A stretch of 64,000 nt of DNA from Bacteroidales bacterium UBA3143 (lineage in GTDB: Bacteria > Bacteroidota > Bacteroidia > Bacteroidales > Dysgonomonadaceae), in assembly GCA_002364735.1 (NCBI GenBank), contig DEZB01000011.1:70105-134104 (forward strand), in the 5' to 3' direction. Below, piece by piece: positions 9,177 to 18,284 of the stretch (position 1 is its first letter; the number at the start of each line of letters is the position of its first letter). The position numbers were made by a program, and so were the translations under genes. The notes beneath the pieces were generated by a model. The model was given only the letters and a program-made list of their open reading frames with translations, was not told where the DNA came from and made no database searches.

Positions 9177-10058
9177 TTAATATTTAGCTTCTCGATTATT
9201 CCTATCAAAATCATTTATAATAGATACTGTACTTTCAATATTACTCTTTGAGGATGCACCAAATAAAATAGACTCGATATTTGGTAATTTAGCAACATAC
9301 TCTAAAGCTTCTTTTGGTGGAATGGCACCACCACCTAATACCTGCATTGCAATAGCGCGCACCTTTCTGTTTTTAAGAGTATCTTCATAGATTTCTTTTC
9401 CTCCAGACATACGAAAGTTTACTTTGTTTATAGAAGAACATATTATCGGGTTTGTAATTCCAACTGATTCTAAAGAGTCTAACAGCATTGGCATATTCAT
9501 TGTTATATAACCTGGTTCAGCATTATATTTCTTACGAATATAATCATCAAACGCTTTCAAAACGCCAGACATACCTAAGCCTAACAAAAGATCTGTAATA
9601 ACGTTTTGTAAAAAGATTACAGGAGTATCAATACCTTTAAACATTTTCATTTCAGCATCAATCAATAGTTCCATGATTGAAAGATAATCTTTAGAGACTA
9701 CAGCCATGCCACCTTTGAACATTGATCCAAAAAAGTTTCCTGGTACATATTGCTTAATGGTTCCTTGTATACCTAGTTCAGTCATTGCATTAGCATATTT
9801 ATGAGCGTAAGGCATACATGGATAAATCTTAAAACCTTTATACTTTTTACTATCGGCTCTTATAACATCACATATTTGAGCAATTCTATCATGTGTTGTA
9901 CACATGAAAGTATTGATTCCTGCTTCTATCGCATAGTCCAAAGCTTTGATTATTGCTGCATCATCTTTAAACTTTATAGATTGAGCTCTTGATTTTTCAT
10001 CGGATATATGATTTACCGCAAAAAATTGATTATCTCCATACAAAATTCTCTCCATCAT
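9177..10058 (-). CDS. TIM-barrel protein resembling aldo/keto reductases, function unknown
   Basis: 293 residues, cytoplasmic, no signal. The pattern suggests a (beta/alpha)8 barrel: an early segment ALDYAIEAGINTFMCTTHD and a C-terminal ESILFGASSKSNIESTVSII, which resembles the cofactor-phosphate end of aldo/keto reductases. The usual N-terminal aldo/keto reductase catalytic tetrad is not obvious to me. Its start overlaps the end of the Gfo/Idh gene by 4 bases (ATGA), so the two are translationally coupled and probably act on the same sugar. It may be a reductase, epimerase or isomerase in nucleotide-sugar synthesis; no specific reaction is claimed. Confidence 0.55.
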   Translation of the reverse strand: MMERILYGDNQFFAVNHISDEKSRAQSIKFKDDAAIIKALDYAIEAGINTFMCTTHDRIAQICDVIRADSKKYKGFKIYPCMPYAHKYANAMTELGIQGTIKQYVPGNFFGSMFKGGMAVVSKDYLSIMELLIDAEMKMFKGIDTPVIFLQNVITDLLLGLGMSGVLKAFDDYIRKKYNAEPGYITMNMPMLLDSLESVGITNPIICSSINKVNFRMSGGKEIYEDTLKNRKVRAIAMQVLGGGAIPPKEALEYVAKLPNIESILFGASSKSNIESTVSIINDFDRNNREAKY

Positions 10059-11077
10059 GAAATATATTGTTTTGAATTGTTCCTAATTTTTGAAATAGCT
10101 CTATCAGTAAGCAAAGCACTTTTAAAAGTATTAATGGTATTAGGAACTTTCCCCATTACAGCATTAATAAAATAATCGATTTGTGCAGAATATTCTTCAC
10201 CTCTCAGATAAAAGTCAACTTGCATAGTAAGATCGGTAACATATTTTATATTCCATCCTTTACTATATCCTGAGGGATTATTATCATCTTTAAAATACAC
10301 CTTCAACTGAGTTGCATCAGATATGATCTTCCCTTTAGTACCAATTATAGTAATTGTAGTTGTCATTTTCCTATATGTTTCATCACTCCAATTTACAGAA
10401 AGTACTCCTGTCACTTTATTAGATAATTCAAGAATAGAATATACAGCATCATCAACATATTTGGAATAAATTGATTTAATAGATGAACCTCTGGCACTGT
10501 CTATTGGGGCAATCAAGTCGTTTATTAAATCAATAACATGTGATGCATAATCCATTAAACAACCACCACCTTCCGAAGGCTTTGAACGCCAAGTATCTTG
10601 TTCTTTTTTTAATACAACAGGTCCATAAGCTTCACCAGTAAAATGGTATATATCACCTAAATGACCCCCATTAATTATCTTCTTTACTTCTTGAAACGTA
10701 CCTAAAAATTTATTATGATAACCTACTTGGTTGATTAAATTGTGAGAGTCAGCTAATGCCACAAGCTCTTCACCTTCATCGGTTGACAAACAAAAAGGTT
10801 TTTCTGCAAATATATGGATATCTCTTTCGATTAATTTTTTTATAACATCAAAGTGAAAACGAGTAGGAACCGCAACAAAAACAGCATCTGGTTTAACCTC
10901 ATCAATCATTTTTATATAATCGGTATAACAAGGAAACTTAGTGTATTTTTCAAGCATTCCTAAAACTATTTTTGAGGTATCAGAAACCCCGACAAGATTA
11001 ACATCGGGGTGAGCGCCAAGAATTGATAAGTGGGAAATTCCCATCTTCCCAGCACCTATTAAAGCAACTTTAATCAT
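10055..11077 (-). CDS. Gfo/Idh/MocA-family NAD(P)-dependent sugar oxidoreductase
   Basis: 340 residues. N-terminal Rossmann fold with VALIGAGKMGISHLSIL, the family motif AEKPFCLSTDEGEEL (EKP, Lys near residue 93), and then the alpha/beta Gfo_Idh_MocA C-terminal domain with GGCLMDYASHVIDLIN. These enzymes oxidise or reduce a hydroxyl/keto group of a sugar or inositol using a bound nicotinamide cofactor. In polysaccharide operons they often handle NDP-sugars such as 3-keto intermediates. It overlaps the next gene by 4 bases and sits 150 bases after the initiating transferase. Exact substrate unknown. Confidence 0.85.
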   Translation of the reverse strand: MIKVALIGAGKMGISHLSILGAHPDVNLVGVSDTSKIVLGMLEKYTKFPCYTDYIKMIDEVKPDAVFVAVPTRFHFDVIKKLIERDIHIFAEKPFCLSTDEGEELVALADSHNLINQVGYHNKFLGTFQEVKKIINGGHLGDIYHFTGEAYGPVVLKKEQDTWRSKPSEGGGCLMDYASHVIDLINDLIAPIDSARGSSIKSIYSKYVDDAVYSILELSNKVTGVLSVNWSDETYRKMTTTITIIGTKGKIISDATQLKVYFKDDNNPSGYSKGWNIKYVTDLTMQVDFYLRGEEYSAQIDYFINAVMGKVPNTINTFKSALLTDRAISKIRNNSKQYIS

Positions 11078-11227
11078 AACTAAACTTTTATTGATTTTAA
11101 TATGTATGTTAGTGACATAAATGTGTATGTACTTATTTTTTATTCAAACTATCATAAAATACTACCTTTCTTGGATCAAGCACGATTAGAAATTCATTGT
11201 AGAATTAAGATGAATAACCAATATATT

Positions 11228-12604
11228 TTATTGTGCATTTGCATAAGAATCTTTCCCAAAAACAGTAAGATATATAATTTTTAAATCCCACCAAAAATCC
11301 CAGTTCTTTAGGTACTCCATGTCATAGTCTACTCTTTTTTCCATTTTCCATAGTTCATCTGTCAAACCTCTATATCCATTCACTTGCGCCCATCCAGTTA
11401 CACCAGGTTTTACATAATGTCTGACTTTATAATAATTTATTAATGCCGAATATTGATCTGTATGTTTCAACATGTGAGGACGAGGACCAACAACTGACAT
11501 TTCGCCTAATAATACATTGATAAATTGAGGAAACTCATCGATGTTATATTTTCTCAATATTGCGCCCACTTTACTAATTCTTGAATCATTTGCTTGCGCC
11601 TGTTTTTTATCGGCATCCTCATTCACCTGCATTGTTCTAAACTTTATACAGTTAAATATTTTATTATCAATTCCTGTTCGTTTTTGAAGAAAAAAAACAG
11701 GGCCTTTAGAATCTAATTTTATTAAGAGAGCAACTATTGGAAATAACCAACTAAAAAGAAAAAAGATTACAAGTGAAGAAAAAACAACATCAAATGCTCG
11801 TTTAAAAAAACGATTTGAAAAATTATCCAAGGGAATTTCTTGCGGATTATAAATAGCAAGTGAACTTACGAAATCAGCATCATTTAATCTTCTTTCATTC
11901 CAGTAAGTGTTCATCATTACATATCTTGCTTTCACGCCAACTTTATTACATAAACCAAGAAGTTTTCGTGCATTTTCAACTTCAAAATATTTTGAAGGAG
12001 TAACAAAAATTTTCTTTATTCCATGTTTAACTGTCAATATCTCTATATCATCTATTTTACCTAAAATTGAGATATCATTCCTATCATAGTCTTCTGTATC
12101 CGCAATATAACCAAGTAAATTAAAACCAAGTGTAGGGTTTTTTTCTAATAAATAACCCAAAAGCACATCTGTTTCGCGAAGTCCTAATATAACTACATTG
12201 CGTTGAAACTTGCCTTTCTTTCGAACATAACTCAAATACTTGTATAGGATATAAAATACTGTAATCTTTAGGATATAAAATAAGCCAACGTATTGTAGTA
12301 GAAATCGCAAAGAATAGTTTTCTGGTAAGAAAACCTGAGCTAAAATCAACAGAAAAAAAACAAAAACACCCATTCTTAAAGTAATATGTTTTACACGACT
12401 TCTGTAATTATCTGAAAAATAATAATTCCTTTTAGAATAGAGTGTATAAGCAATAATTTCTGCTATTGCTGCATGTAACAAGTACAAATTTTGATTAACT
12501 GAAGTAATTGGATTGAAGTACATAATTGCAAAAACTGCCACAAAAAGCAGCGTAATATCCAATATGAGAAATAAAAACCTCAACCCTTTGTTTTCTGGTT
12601 GCAT
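11228..12604 (-). CDS. undecaprenyl-phosphate sugar-1-phosphate transferase (WcaJ/polyisoprenyl-phosphate hexose-1-P transferase type)
   Basis: Starts repeat-unit assembly by moving a sugar-1-phosphate from an NDP-sugar to undecaprenyl phosphate at the inner membrane. 458 residues: four to five N-terminal hydrophobic helices (about 8-115), a CoA-binding-like Rossmann domain (about 130-250), a re-entrant helix near 275-300 after KRAFDVVFS, and the catalytic domain with CIKFRTM, NIDEFPQFINVLLGEMSVVGPRPH and KPGVTGWAQVNGYRG. All hallmark residues, including the Asp-Glu pair in IDEFPQ, are present. The full-length architecture matches WcaJ/WbaP-type initiators, not the short monotopic type. Hexose versus other sugar is not decidable here. 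Confidence 0.9.
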   Translation of the reverse strand: MQPENKGLRFLFLILDITLLFVAVFAIMYFNPITSVNQNLYLLHAAIAEIIAYTLYSKRNYYFSDNYRSRVKHITLRMGVFVFFLLILAQVFLPENYSLRFLLQYVGLFYILKITVFYILYKYLSYVRKKGKFQRNVVILGLRETDVLLGYLLEKNPTLGFNLLGYIADTEDYDRNDISILGKIDDIEILTVKHGIKKIFVTPSKYFEVENARKLLGLCNKVGVKARYVMMNTYWNERRLNDADFVSSLAIYNPQEIPLDNFSNRFFKRAFDVVFSSLVIFFLFSWLFPIVALLIKLDSKGPVFFLQKRTGIDNKIFNCIKFRTMQVNEDADKKQAQANDSRISKVGAILRKYNIDEFPQFINVLLGEMSVVGPRPHMLKHTDQYSALINYYKVRHYVKPGVTGWAQVNGYRGLTDELWKMEKRVDYDMEYLKNWDFWWDLKIIYLTVFGKDSYANAQ

Positions 12605-12937
12605 AAGTTAGTGTTTTAAATAAAATAAGCCTAAAACAATAAAGAAAGATACCTTTTAGTACTAATTGATTATTATAATTTTAGTCATGATTATTAATAA
12701 GTTCTTTTCATAGTTCTCTTAAACCAATTTTTAAAGAAAAAGTTTCCGTTCATATAAAATTAATTTAGTTGTTTTGTCTTTCTGGTAAACGTCTAAAAAA
12801 ATATCTTTACTTACAGCATCATAACAAATATACAAATACAAAGTTTATTGAATTTAATATTTAACACCCTATTAAAAAGTCAAATTCCCAAAAATCAAAA
12901 ACTGATCAGAAAAACAAAGTGTCATCATCTAACATTT
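12605..12937. other. intergenic region, 333 bp, between acyltransferase and initiating transferase genes
   Basis: AT-rich spacer inside the minus-strand operon. On the minus strand, bases 12832-12825 read TATATTTG, a match to the Bacteroidetes -7 box, which could provide an internal promoter for the initiating transferase; no clear -33 partner is visible. No convincing terminator, repeat or open frame was seen. Confidence 0.35.
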
Positions 12938-13720
12938 TTAAGAAAAATATAATTTCCCCTCATCAGAAATCTTCCATTGATCAAAACCTTTTTCTTTCCA
13001 TGGTAAACCTCTATCAAATTTGTATGGCCATGGATAGTGTGGACCTTTGTTATCTTTTGACCATAAATGGTTTACCTTACCAATTCTTACAGCAGGATTA
13101 CCAGCATGAAATTCATAGTCTTCTACATTTTTCGTTACAAGAGACTTTGCTCCTATTAAACAATGTTTTCCTATAGAAAGACCTGGTAAAATAACAGCAC
13201 CCGCTGCAATTTGCGAAAAATCATCAACCGATGTACCAATTAGATGGTTTGATGGTGGAAGTAAGTCATTAGTAAAAACCACCATTGGGTAAATAAAAAT
13301 AAAGTTCTTAAAAGTACATTTACTGGCAATTTGTACATGACTATTTAATCGACAATAATCGCCAAAGGTGACATTACCTTGAATATCACTGAAAGTACCA
13401 ACTATACAATTCTTACCAAACACAGTATTTTCTCTTATTGATACCGTGTTACCAGTAGTAAAGGAATCTCCAAATATACTGCCTGAGTATAATATTGAGC
13501 CGCTTCTTATCAATGAATTAGAACCAATTATAGTCTTAGGATTTACATAGTTCTCACTGTAATAAGAATCCACCCCTGGCTCTCCAATAATACAATTTTC
13601 GCAAATTGTTGAATTATCGCCAATAACAACATTATCATGAATAATAGCATGGTCTCCAATTCTTACATTATTCCCAATTATTGCAGAAGAACTAACAATA
13701 AAATTATTTTTGAATCTCAT
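12938..13720 (-). CDS. left-handed beta-helix (hexapeptide repeat) acyltransferase
   Basis: 260 residues made mostly of [LIV]GxxxxI-type hexapeptides from residue 8 onward (AIIGNNVRIGDHAIIHDNVVIG), which form a left-handed beta-helix trimer. A break near 150-165 (MVVFTNDLLPPSNH) resembles the catalytic-His loop of O/N-acetyltransferases. The C-terminal tail of about 50 residues after HAGNPAVRIGK is rich in Trp and Lys. It may transfer an acyl group to a sugar hydroxyl or amino group. The CoA-using sugar N-acetyltransferases FdtC/WbbJ are relatives, but the neighbouring acyl-carrier protein and ligase make a carrier-bound donor, as used by LpxA/LpxD, equally possible. It starts 32 bases after the ligase gene. 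Confidence 0.82.
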   Translation of the reverse strand: MRFKNNFIVSSSAIIGNNVRIGDHAIIHDNVVIGDNSTICENCIIGEPGVDSYYSENYVNPKTIIGSNSLIRSGSILYSGSIFGDSFTTGNTVSIRENTVFGKNCIVGTFSDIQGNVTFGDYCRLNSHVQIASKCTFKNFIFIYPMVVFTNDLLPPSNHLIGTSVDDFSQIAAGAVILPGLSIGKHCLIGAKSLVTKNVEDYEFHAGNPAVRIGKVNHLWSKDNKGPHYPWPYKFDRGLPWKEKGFDQWKISDEGKLYFS

Positions 13721-13752
13721 TTTTTGATCACTTTAAATTTGTCTACAGATAT

Positions 13753-15237
13753 TTATAAACTACAATTTGAATTTATTTTTTTACCACTTGATGTCACATC
13801 AAATTTTATAGAGAATTCAAATATTTGAGGAAGCTTATAAACAGCTAATTTTTCACGACACAATTTCATTAGCTTCTTTTCTAATTCAATCCTATTTGTA
13901 TATTCATTTATAACAATTAGCGCTTTAATAGCTTCTCCATAAACATCATTTTCTACAGCGTATATGGTACAATCAATAACTTCTGGATCTAACACCAGAA
14001 CCTCTTCAATTTCTTTCGGACTAATGCGATTTCCTCTTACTTTAATAATGTTTTTTCTCCTTGAAGTAATAAAAATACAGCCATCATTATCTATGTATCC
14101 TAAATCTCCAGTGTGTAACCATCCATTTTTAAGCACTTCATTAGTTCCTTTTATATCTCGATAATAACCCTTCATAATATTAGCCCCAGAAGCAACTATT
14201 TCTCCGATTTCATTAATATCTAAAACGCTGTTTTCATGATCAACCACCTTTAAAATTACGTTTGGAATAGCATTTCCAATAGATCCAATTTTTATTTTTA
14301 ATAATTCTGGAGACAAATAAGCCAATCTTGCGGTTGCTTCTGTTTGACCATACATTACAAAGAAATCAACAGTTGGAAAAGCATTAATAAACTCTATAAT
14401 AAATGCTTCATGTAAGTTTCCACCTGCTTGTGTTACATATCTTAAAAAAGGGAAATCCGTTTTTGCAAAAGTTTGAGACTTTCGTAGTAGCATTTGATAA
14501 TGACTTGGTACACCTGAAAATCCAGTACACCTATATTTTTTTAGATCATCTATTACTGATCCTAATAACATAAAGTTGTTATTAAAAACTATGGACGCTC
14601 CTACTTTCAAATGTGTGTGGAAAACTGATAATCCATAGCAATAATAAAGTGGAAGTACTAAAAGGATTGTGTCATCTGATTTTAACTTCAAATAAGCCAA
14701 GATCGATTCTGTGTTAGCTCGAAGATTTAAGTGAGTAAGCATCACTCCTTTAGGTTTACCTGTTGATCCTGATGTAAATATTATTTCAGCTAAACGATTG
14801 TCATCAAATGATGTTTGTTTAAGTACATCTTCTTTTAAAATAACTTCTTGACAGTTTGTAATTATTTCATTAAGCGTTGATTCATCAATTTTTTCTGTAT
14901 TTATATCAATATCGGATCTTAATTTATTTGAAATAAACACCAATTTAGATTCAGTTAATTCTTCTATATATTTATAGTTTATAGGTTCAATTCCAGGATT
15001 AATTGGGACACAAACATTACCTGATTTAATTATTGCCAAATAACTTGTTATAAAGAAGATTGAATTATTACTAAGAAGTATCATTTGATTATTTTCTCCA
15101 AATCTATTTCTAAGATAATATGCAAGCAACATACTATTACTATATAAAGTATTTAAAGAAAAACCTTTCGATTCACTTAAAATAAAATTTTTAGTAGATT
15201 CCTTGTTTTCTGAAAATAAATAATCAAAAAAATTCAT
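13753..15237 (-). CDS. AMP-forming acyl/aminoacyl ligase (ANL superfamily, DltA-like adenylation enzyme)
   Basis: 494 residues, a complete adenylation enzyme that activates a carboxylic or amino acid with ATP and loads it on a thiol carrier. Motifs: FTSGSTGKPKGVMLTHLN (P-loop, about 152-170), MYGQTEATAR (A5), GWLHTGDLGYID (A7), RRKNIIKVRGNRISPKEIE (A8 hinge) and a terminal TSSGKKIN carrying the A10 Lys. The 94-residue carrier protein at 18285-18569 is the evident partner. No CoA-ligase, peptide-synthetase or polyketide domains are attached. The substrate cannot be inferred with confidence from the sequence alone. It belongs to the ACP/AsnB/NadE block of the polysaccharide operon. Confidence 0.85.
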   Translation of the reverse strand: MNFFDYLFSENKESTKNFILSESKGFSLNTLYSNSMLLAYYLRNRFGENNQMILLSNNSIFFITSYLAIIKSGNVCVPINPGIEPINYKYIEELTESKLVFISNKLRSDIDINTEKIDESTLNEIITNCQEVILKEDVLKQTSFDDNRLAEIIFTSGSTGKPKGVMLTHLNLRANTESILAYLKLKSDDTILLVLPLYYCYGLSVFHTHLKVGASIVFNNNFMLLGSVIDDLKKYRCTGFSGVPSHYQMLLRKSQTFAKTDFPFLRYVTQAGGNLHEAFIIEFINAFPTVDFFVMYGQTEATARLAYLSPELLKIKIGSIGNAIPNVILKVVDHENSVLDINEIGEIVASGANIMKGYYRDIKGTNEVLKNGWLHTGDLGYIDNDGCIFITSRRKNIIKVRGNRISPKEIEEVLVLDPEVIDCTIYAVENDVYGEAIKALIVINEYTNRIELEKKLMKLCREKLAVYKLPQIFEFSIKFDVTSSGKKINSNCSL

Positions 15238-15288
15238 TATCGTCTCTTTATTATGGTAAATTTATTGTTTTAGTCCTCCATATTAGTT

Positions 15289-16269
15289 TTAAAAATAGAT
15301 TGGATGCGATCTTAAGTAAGCAGTAGTATTTCTTTTTCTATCTAAATTCCTTAGAATATTATTAATATCTTCTTCCGTCTTTTGTACAGCATCAGCTATT
15401 TCGCTAATAGAATAATCATTTTCAGTTCCATATAGAATTAGATCCATTGTTCTAAATGGCAATTGAAAAAAGAACTCCTCTTGAGTTTGTTCCGCACTGT
15501 AGGTGTCTGTTGTGGGAGTTCTGTCTAAAATATCTTTAGGAACACCTAAATAATCTGCCATTTGAAATACTTGAGACTTATAAAGTTTCGCAATTGGCAT
15601 CACATCTGCTCCTCCATCTCCATTTTTTACAAAAAAACCTTGTTCCACTTCATGTTTATTTGGAGTTCCTATAACTGCATAATGATAGCATTCTGCATAA
15701 TAATAAAGCATTGCCATTCGGCTTCTTTGTTTAAAATTTGATGCTGCAACGATTTGCAAATAATCTCTTACTGGCAACACTTTATTGATTTCTCTTCCAT
15801 CAGGTTTTATAACTGTAACAGAAAAAACAGGTGGTATATTTCGATCAATTTTTTGTTTAATAACTATTTTCGACTTGTCGGTATTAGGATTAAATTCTGA
15901 AATAACATTTTCGATTGCACTATTTCGTCTTGCATAACATCCAAAACCTGTAAGAGCGCCAGTCATTTCTTCAACAACAACTTTAACTCCAAACTTTTTA
16001 GCCAACTCTTTAGCCATTCTTTCGCTATCCGAGTTTGACTCGGCTTCTGGCAATATAAGTCCTAAAACATTTTCTGCTCCAAATGCTTTTACAGCTAAAG
16101 CCAAAGTAGTAGAAGAATCAATCCCTCCACTAATTCCAACAACACCTCCTTTTCGATTCAATTCAAGATGGACAGTGTTCTTTAGTTTTTTAATAATCTC
16201 ATTACAAAAAGACTCTATATCTTTAATATGTAAAAGATCTTCAGATAATACATATTTAGAATTTCCCAT
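15289..16269 (-). CDS. NadE-like ammonia-dependent ATP-pyrophosphatase (probable amide synthetase)
   Basis: 326 residues with the NAD-synthetase fold. The PP-loop GVVGISGGIDSSTTLALAVK is at about residues 43-62. NadE-like signatures follow: GFFVKNGDGGADVMPIAKLYK (GTPNKHE just before), then RTPTTDTYSAEQTQEEFFF. It has no N-terminal nitrilase-type glutaminase domain, so it would need free ammonia or an amine. Around residues 100-165 it carries extra sequence compared with short NadE, including a beta-rich stretch with PVFSVTVIKPDGREI. A housekeeping NadE is usually not inside a polysaccharide operon. I infer that this paralogue adenylates a carboxylate other than NaAD and amidates it. It starts 11 bases after the AsnB-like gene. 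Confidence 0.75.
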   Translation of the reverse strand: MGNSKYVLSEDLLHIKDIESFCNEIIKKLKNTVHLELNRKGGVVGISGGIDSSTTLALAVKAFGAENVLGLILPEAESNSDSERMAKELAKKFGVKVVVEEMTGALTGFGCYARRNSAIENVISEFNPNTDKSKIVIKQKIDRNIPPVFSVTVIKPDGREINKVLPVRDYLQIVAASNFKQRSRMAMLYYYAECYHYAVIGTPNKHEVEQGFFVKNGDGGADVMPIAKLYKSQVFQMADYLGVPKDILDRTPTTDTYSAEQTQEEFFFQLPFRTMDLILYGTENDYSISEIADAVQKTEEDINNILRNLDRKRNTTAYLRSHPIYF

Positions 16270-16280
16270 AGCACATCGAT

Positions 16281-18275
16281 TTAATTCTGTTTTAGATTTA
16301 TATCAAATACATTGTTTTCCAACATCGAATTTTCTTTATTTAAAAATTTTGAATTAGTTTTCTCTATAAATAAAGAATATAATATTTGAGTAGATAAAAT
16401 TGACGTTAATGCCATATTATCTATTTCTGTTATTTGTTTTGAAAGCTTCATCTTTTCAAGCAGTTGACTTACATTATCGTAATTAAAAAGACCAGCAGAT
16501 TGAATCTTTTCTTTCGAGAGAAAGTCATTTATAACAGTCGAATACAGAGCAGAAAACATAGTTGACCCACCAGGAGTTCTATAAGGTTGCTTTTGTCTGT
16601 TAATCACCTCGTTGGGGAGTTTATTTTTCATCATAGCTTTCAAGATATATTTCTCTTTTAGGCCATTTAATTTGAAAGATGGATTCAACTTCATGCTCAA
16701 CTCTATAACTCGATGATCTAAAAAAGGATATCTACCTTCAATTCCATTAGCCATTGTCATTCGTTCTCCTTGAGATGACAACAGATAACCACTCATAAAA
16801 ATTTTCGCTTCAAGCCATTGAGCACGAGACAATATATCAATCTCTTTTAATTCTGTTCTAATTTTTTCAGTAATTTCTTCTACGGGATTGTAATCTTTTA
16901 TTTCATCTATTAAATCAGACGAAAAATATTTTTTTATTCGTGAAGTATTGTTCCATCTTAATAGATGAGAATAAACTGGAGAGGAAGTTTCTGTTAGCTT
17001 GTAACCAAAAAACATTTTTAAAGACAAATTATTTGCTGCATCCATATATGGTAAGTATGGATAAAGCCTCTTCAAAAGTAAGGGACGATATTTAGAAGAC
17101 GGTTCTTTTGCCCAAAACGCTCTTATTATAGCTTCCTTAAAAATATTGTATCCTCCTAATATTTCATCAGCTCCTTCACCGCTAAGAACAGAGCTTACAG
17201 TATTATCTTTAACTGATTTTGACAACAGTATCATTGGGACTGCTCCTGTTCGTAATAAAGTGGTTTCAGCATGCCAAACAACACGCTCAAAATTATCAGA
17301 AATATCATTTTCATTACACATCAATTTAGTATGATTTGTAGTGAAATACTCCACAATCATTTTTTGATAAAATGACTCATCGTAACGACTATCTGTAAAA
17401 CCCACAGAAAAAGTATCTAACTTAAAATCAGGACAATTTCTTTTTATATATGCAATTATAACACTTGAATCAATCCCTCCGCTTACATAAGCACCAAAGT
17501 TATTATCAGGTTCGATTCTAATTTTAACTGCATCATTTAAAACAGCATCAAGTTGATCCATAGCGTCTTCAAACCTTAATCGAGAATATTCATGAGGCTT
17601 AAAGACTGGGAAAGTCCAATATTTATTTATTTTGATGCCATCTGAATTAAATATTAAACTATGACCTGGAGATAGCTCATAAATATCTTTGAAATTTGTA
17701 TTAGGAGCTATCGTTGTCCAAAAAGTAATAATTTGAGTAAGTGATTTAGAAGATATAGTCGGTTTTACTGTGGGGTATTGTAAAATTGCTTTTATTTCTG
17801 AAGCGAATATAAAGTCGTTATCATTCTGGGTATAATACAAGGGACAAATCCCTACCCTATCTCTTGCTAAAAAGAATTCTTTTTTTCTTGTATTCCAAAT
17901 TGCAAATGCAAATTGACCATTAATCATATTAAGACAATCGTCACCAAACACTTCAAATAAATGAAGCATAAGTACATCATCACTGTAAACATTCAGATAA
18001 TAACCAGCTTTATGAAGTTTATTTTTTAATTCCGAATGATTAAAAATATTTCCGCTCCAAACAATCCATAATGTTTTTGATTCATTTGAAACAGGAATTC
18101 TCTTTGTCACATTTACAACGTTTGATCTTTTTAAATCAGCCATTGCTATAAACTCAGAAGTACAAACCCTCAACTCATCAGCCCCTCTATGTTCTATAGA
18201 GGTAATCATAGCGTTTATAACATATCGTTTTTCAATGCTTTTTTTAGAATTATAAAAACCAACTATGCCTGACAT
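16281..18275 (-). CDS. asparagine-synthetase-B-like protein lacking the glutaminase cysteine
   Basis: 664 residues with AsnB architecture: a class-II glutamine-amidotransferase-like domain (1 to about 210) and a C-terminal ATP-pyrophosphatase domain with GAYVSGGIDSSVIIAYIKR (PP-loop, about 265-283) and SGEGADEILGGY. The N-terminus reads MSGIVGFYNSKK. In glutamine-using members the second residue is the nucleophile Cys (MCGI). The DNA is ATG TCA GGC, so it is Ser. HRGAD and a degenerate SGNIFNHSEL are kept. As in beta-lactam synthetase, loss of this Cys predicts no glutamine hydrolysis. The enzyme would use ammonia, or join an amine to an adenylated carboxylate. AsnB relatives in O-antigen loci are known to amidate uronic acids. 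Confidence 0.85.
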   Translation of the reverse strand: MSGIVGFYNSKKSIEKRYVINAMITSIEHRGADELRVCTSEFIAMADLKRSNVVNVTKRIPVSNESKTLWIVWSGNIFNHSELKNKLHKAGYYLNVYSDDVLMLHLFEVFGDDCLNMINGQFAFAIWNTRKKEFFLARDRVGICPLYYTQNDNDFIFASEIKAILQYPTVKPTISSKSLTQIITFWTTIAPNTNFKDIYELSPGHSLIFNSDGIKINKYWTFPVFKPHEYSRLRFEDAMDQLDAVLNDAVKIRIEPDNNFGAYVSGGIDSSVIIAYIKRNCPDFKLDTFSVGFTDSRYDESFYQKMIVEYFTTNHTKLMCNENDISDNFERVVWHAETTLLRTGAVPMILLSKSVKDNTVSSVLSGEGADEILGGYNIFKEAIIRAFWAKEPSSKYRPLLLKRLYPYLPYMDAANNLSLKMFFGYKLTETSSPVYSHLLRWNNTSRIKKYFSSDLIDEIKDYNPVEEITEKIRTELKEIDILSRAQWLEAKIFMSGYLLSSQGERMTMANGIEGRYPFLDHRVIELSMKLNPSFKLNGLKEKYILKAMMKNKLPNEVINRQKQPYRTPGGSTMFSALYSTVINDFLSKEKIQSAGLFNYDNVSQLLEKMKLSKQITEIDNMALTSILSTQILYSLFIEKTNSKFLNKENSMLENNVFDINLKQN

Positions 18276-18284
18276 ATTTAAAAT

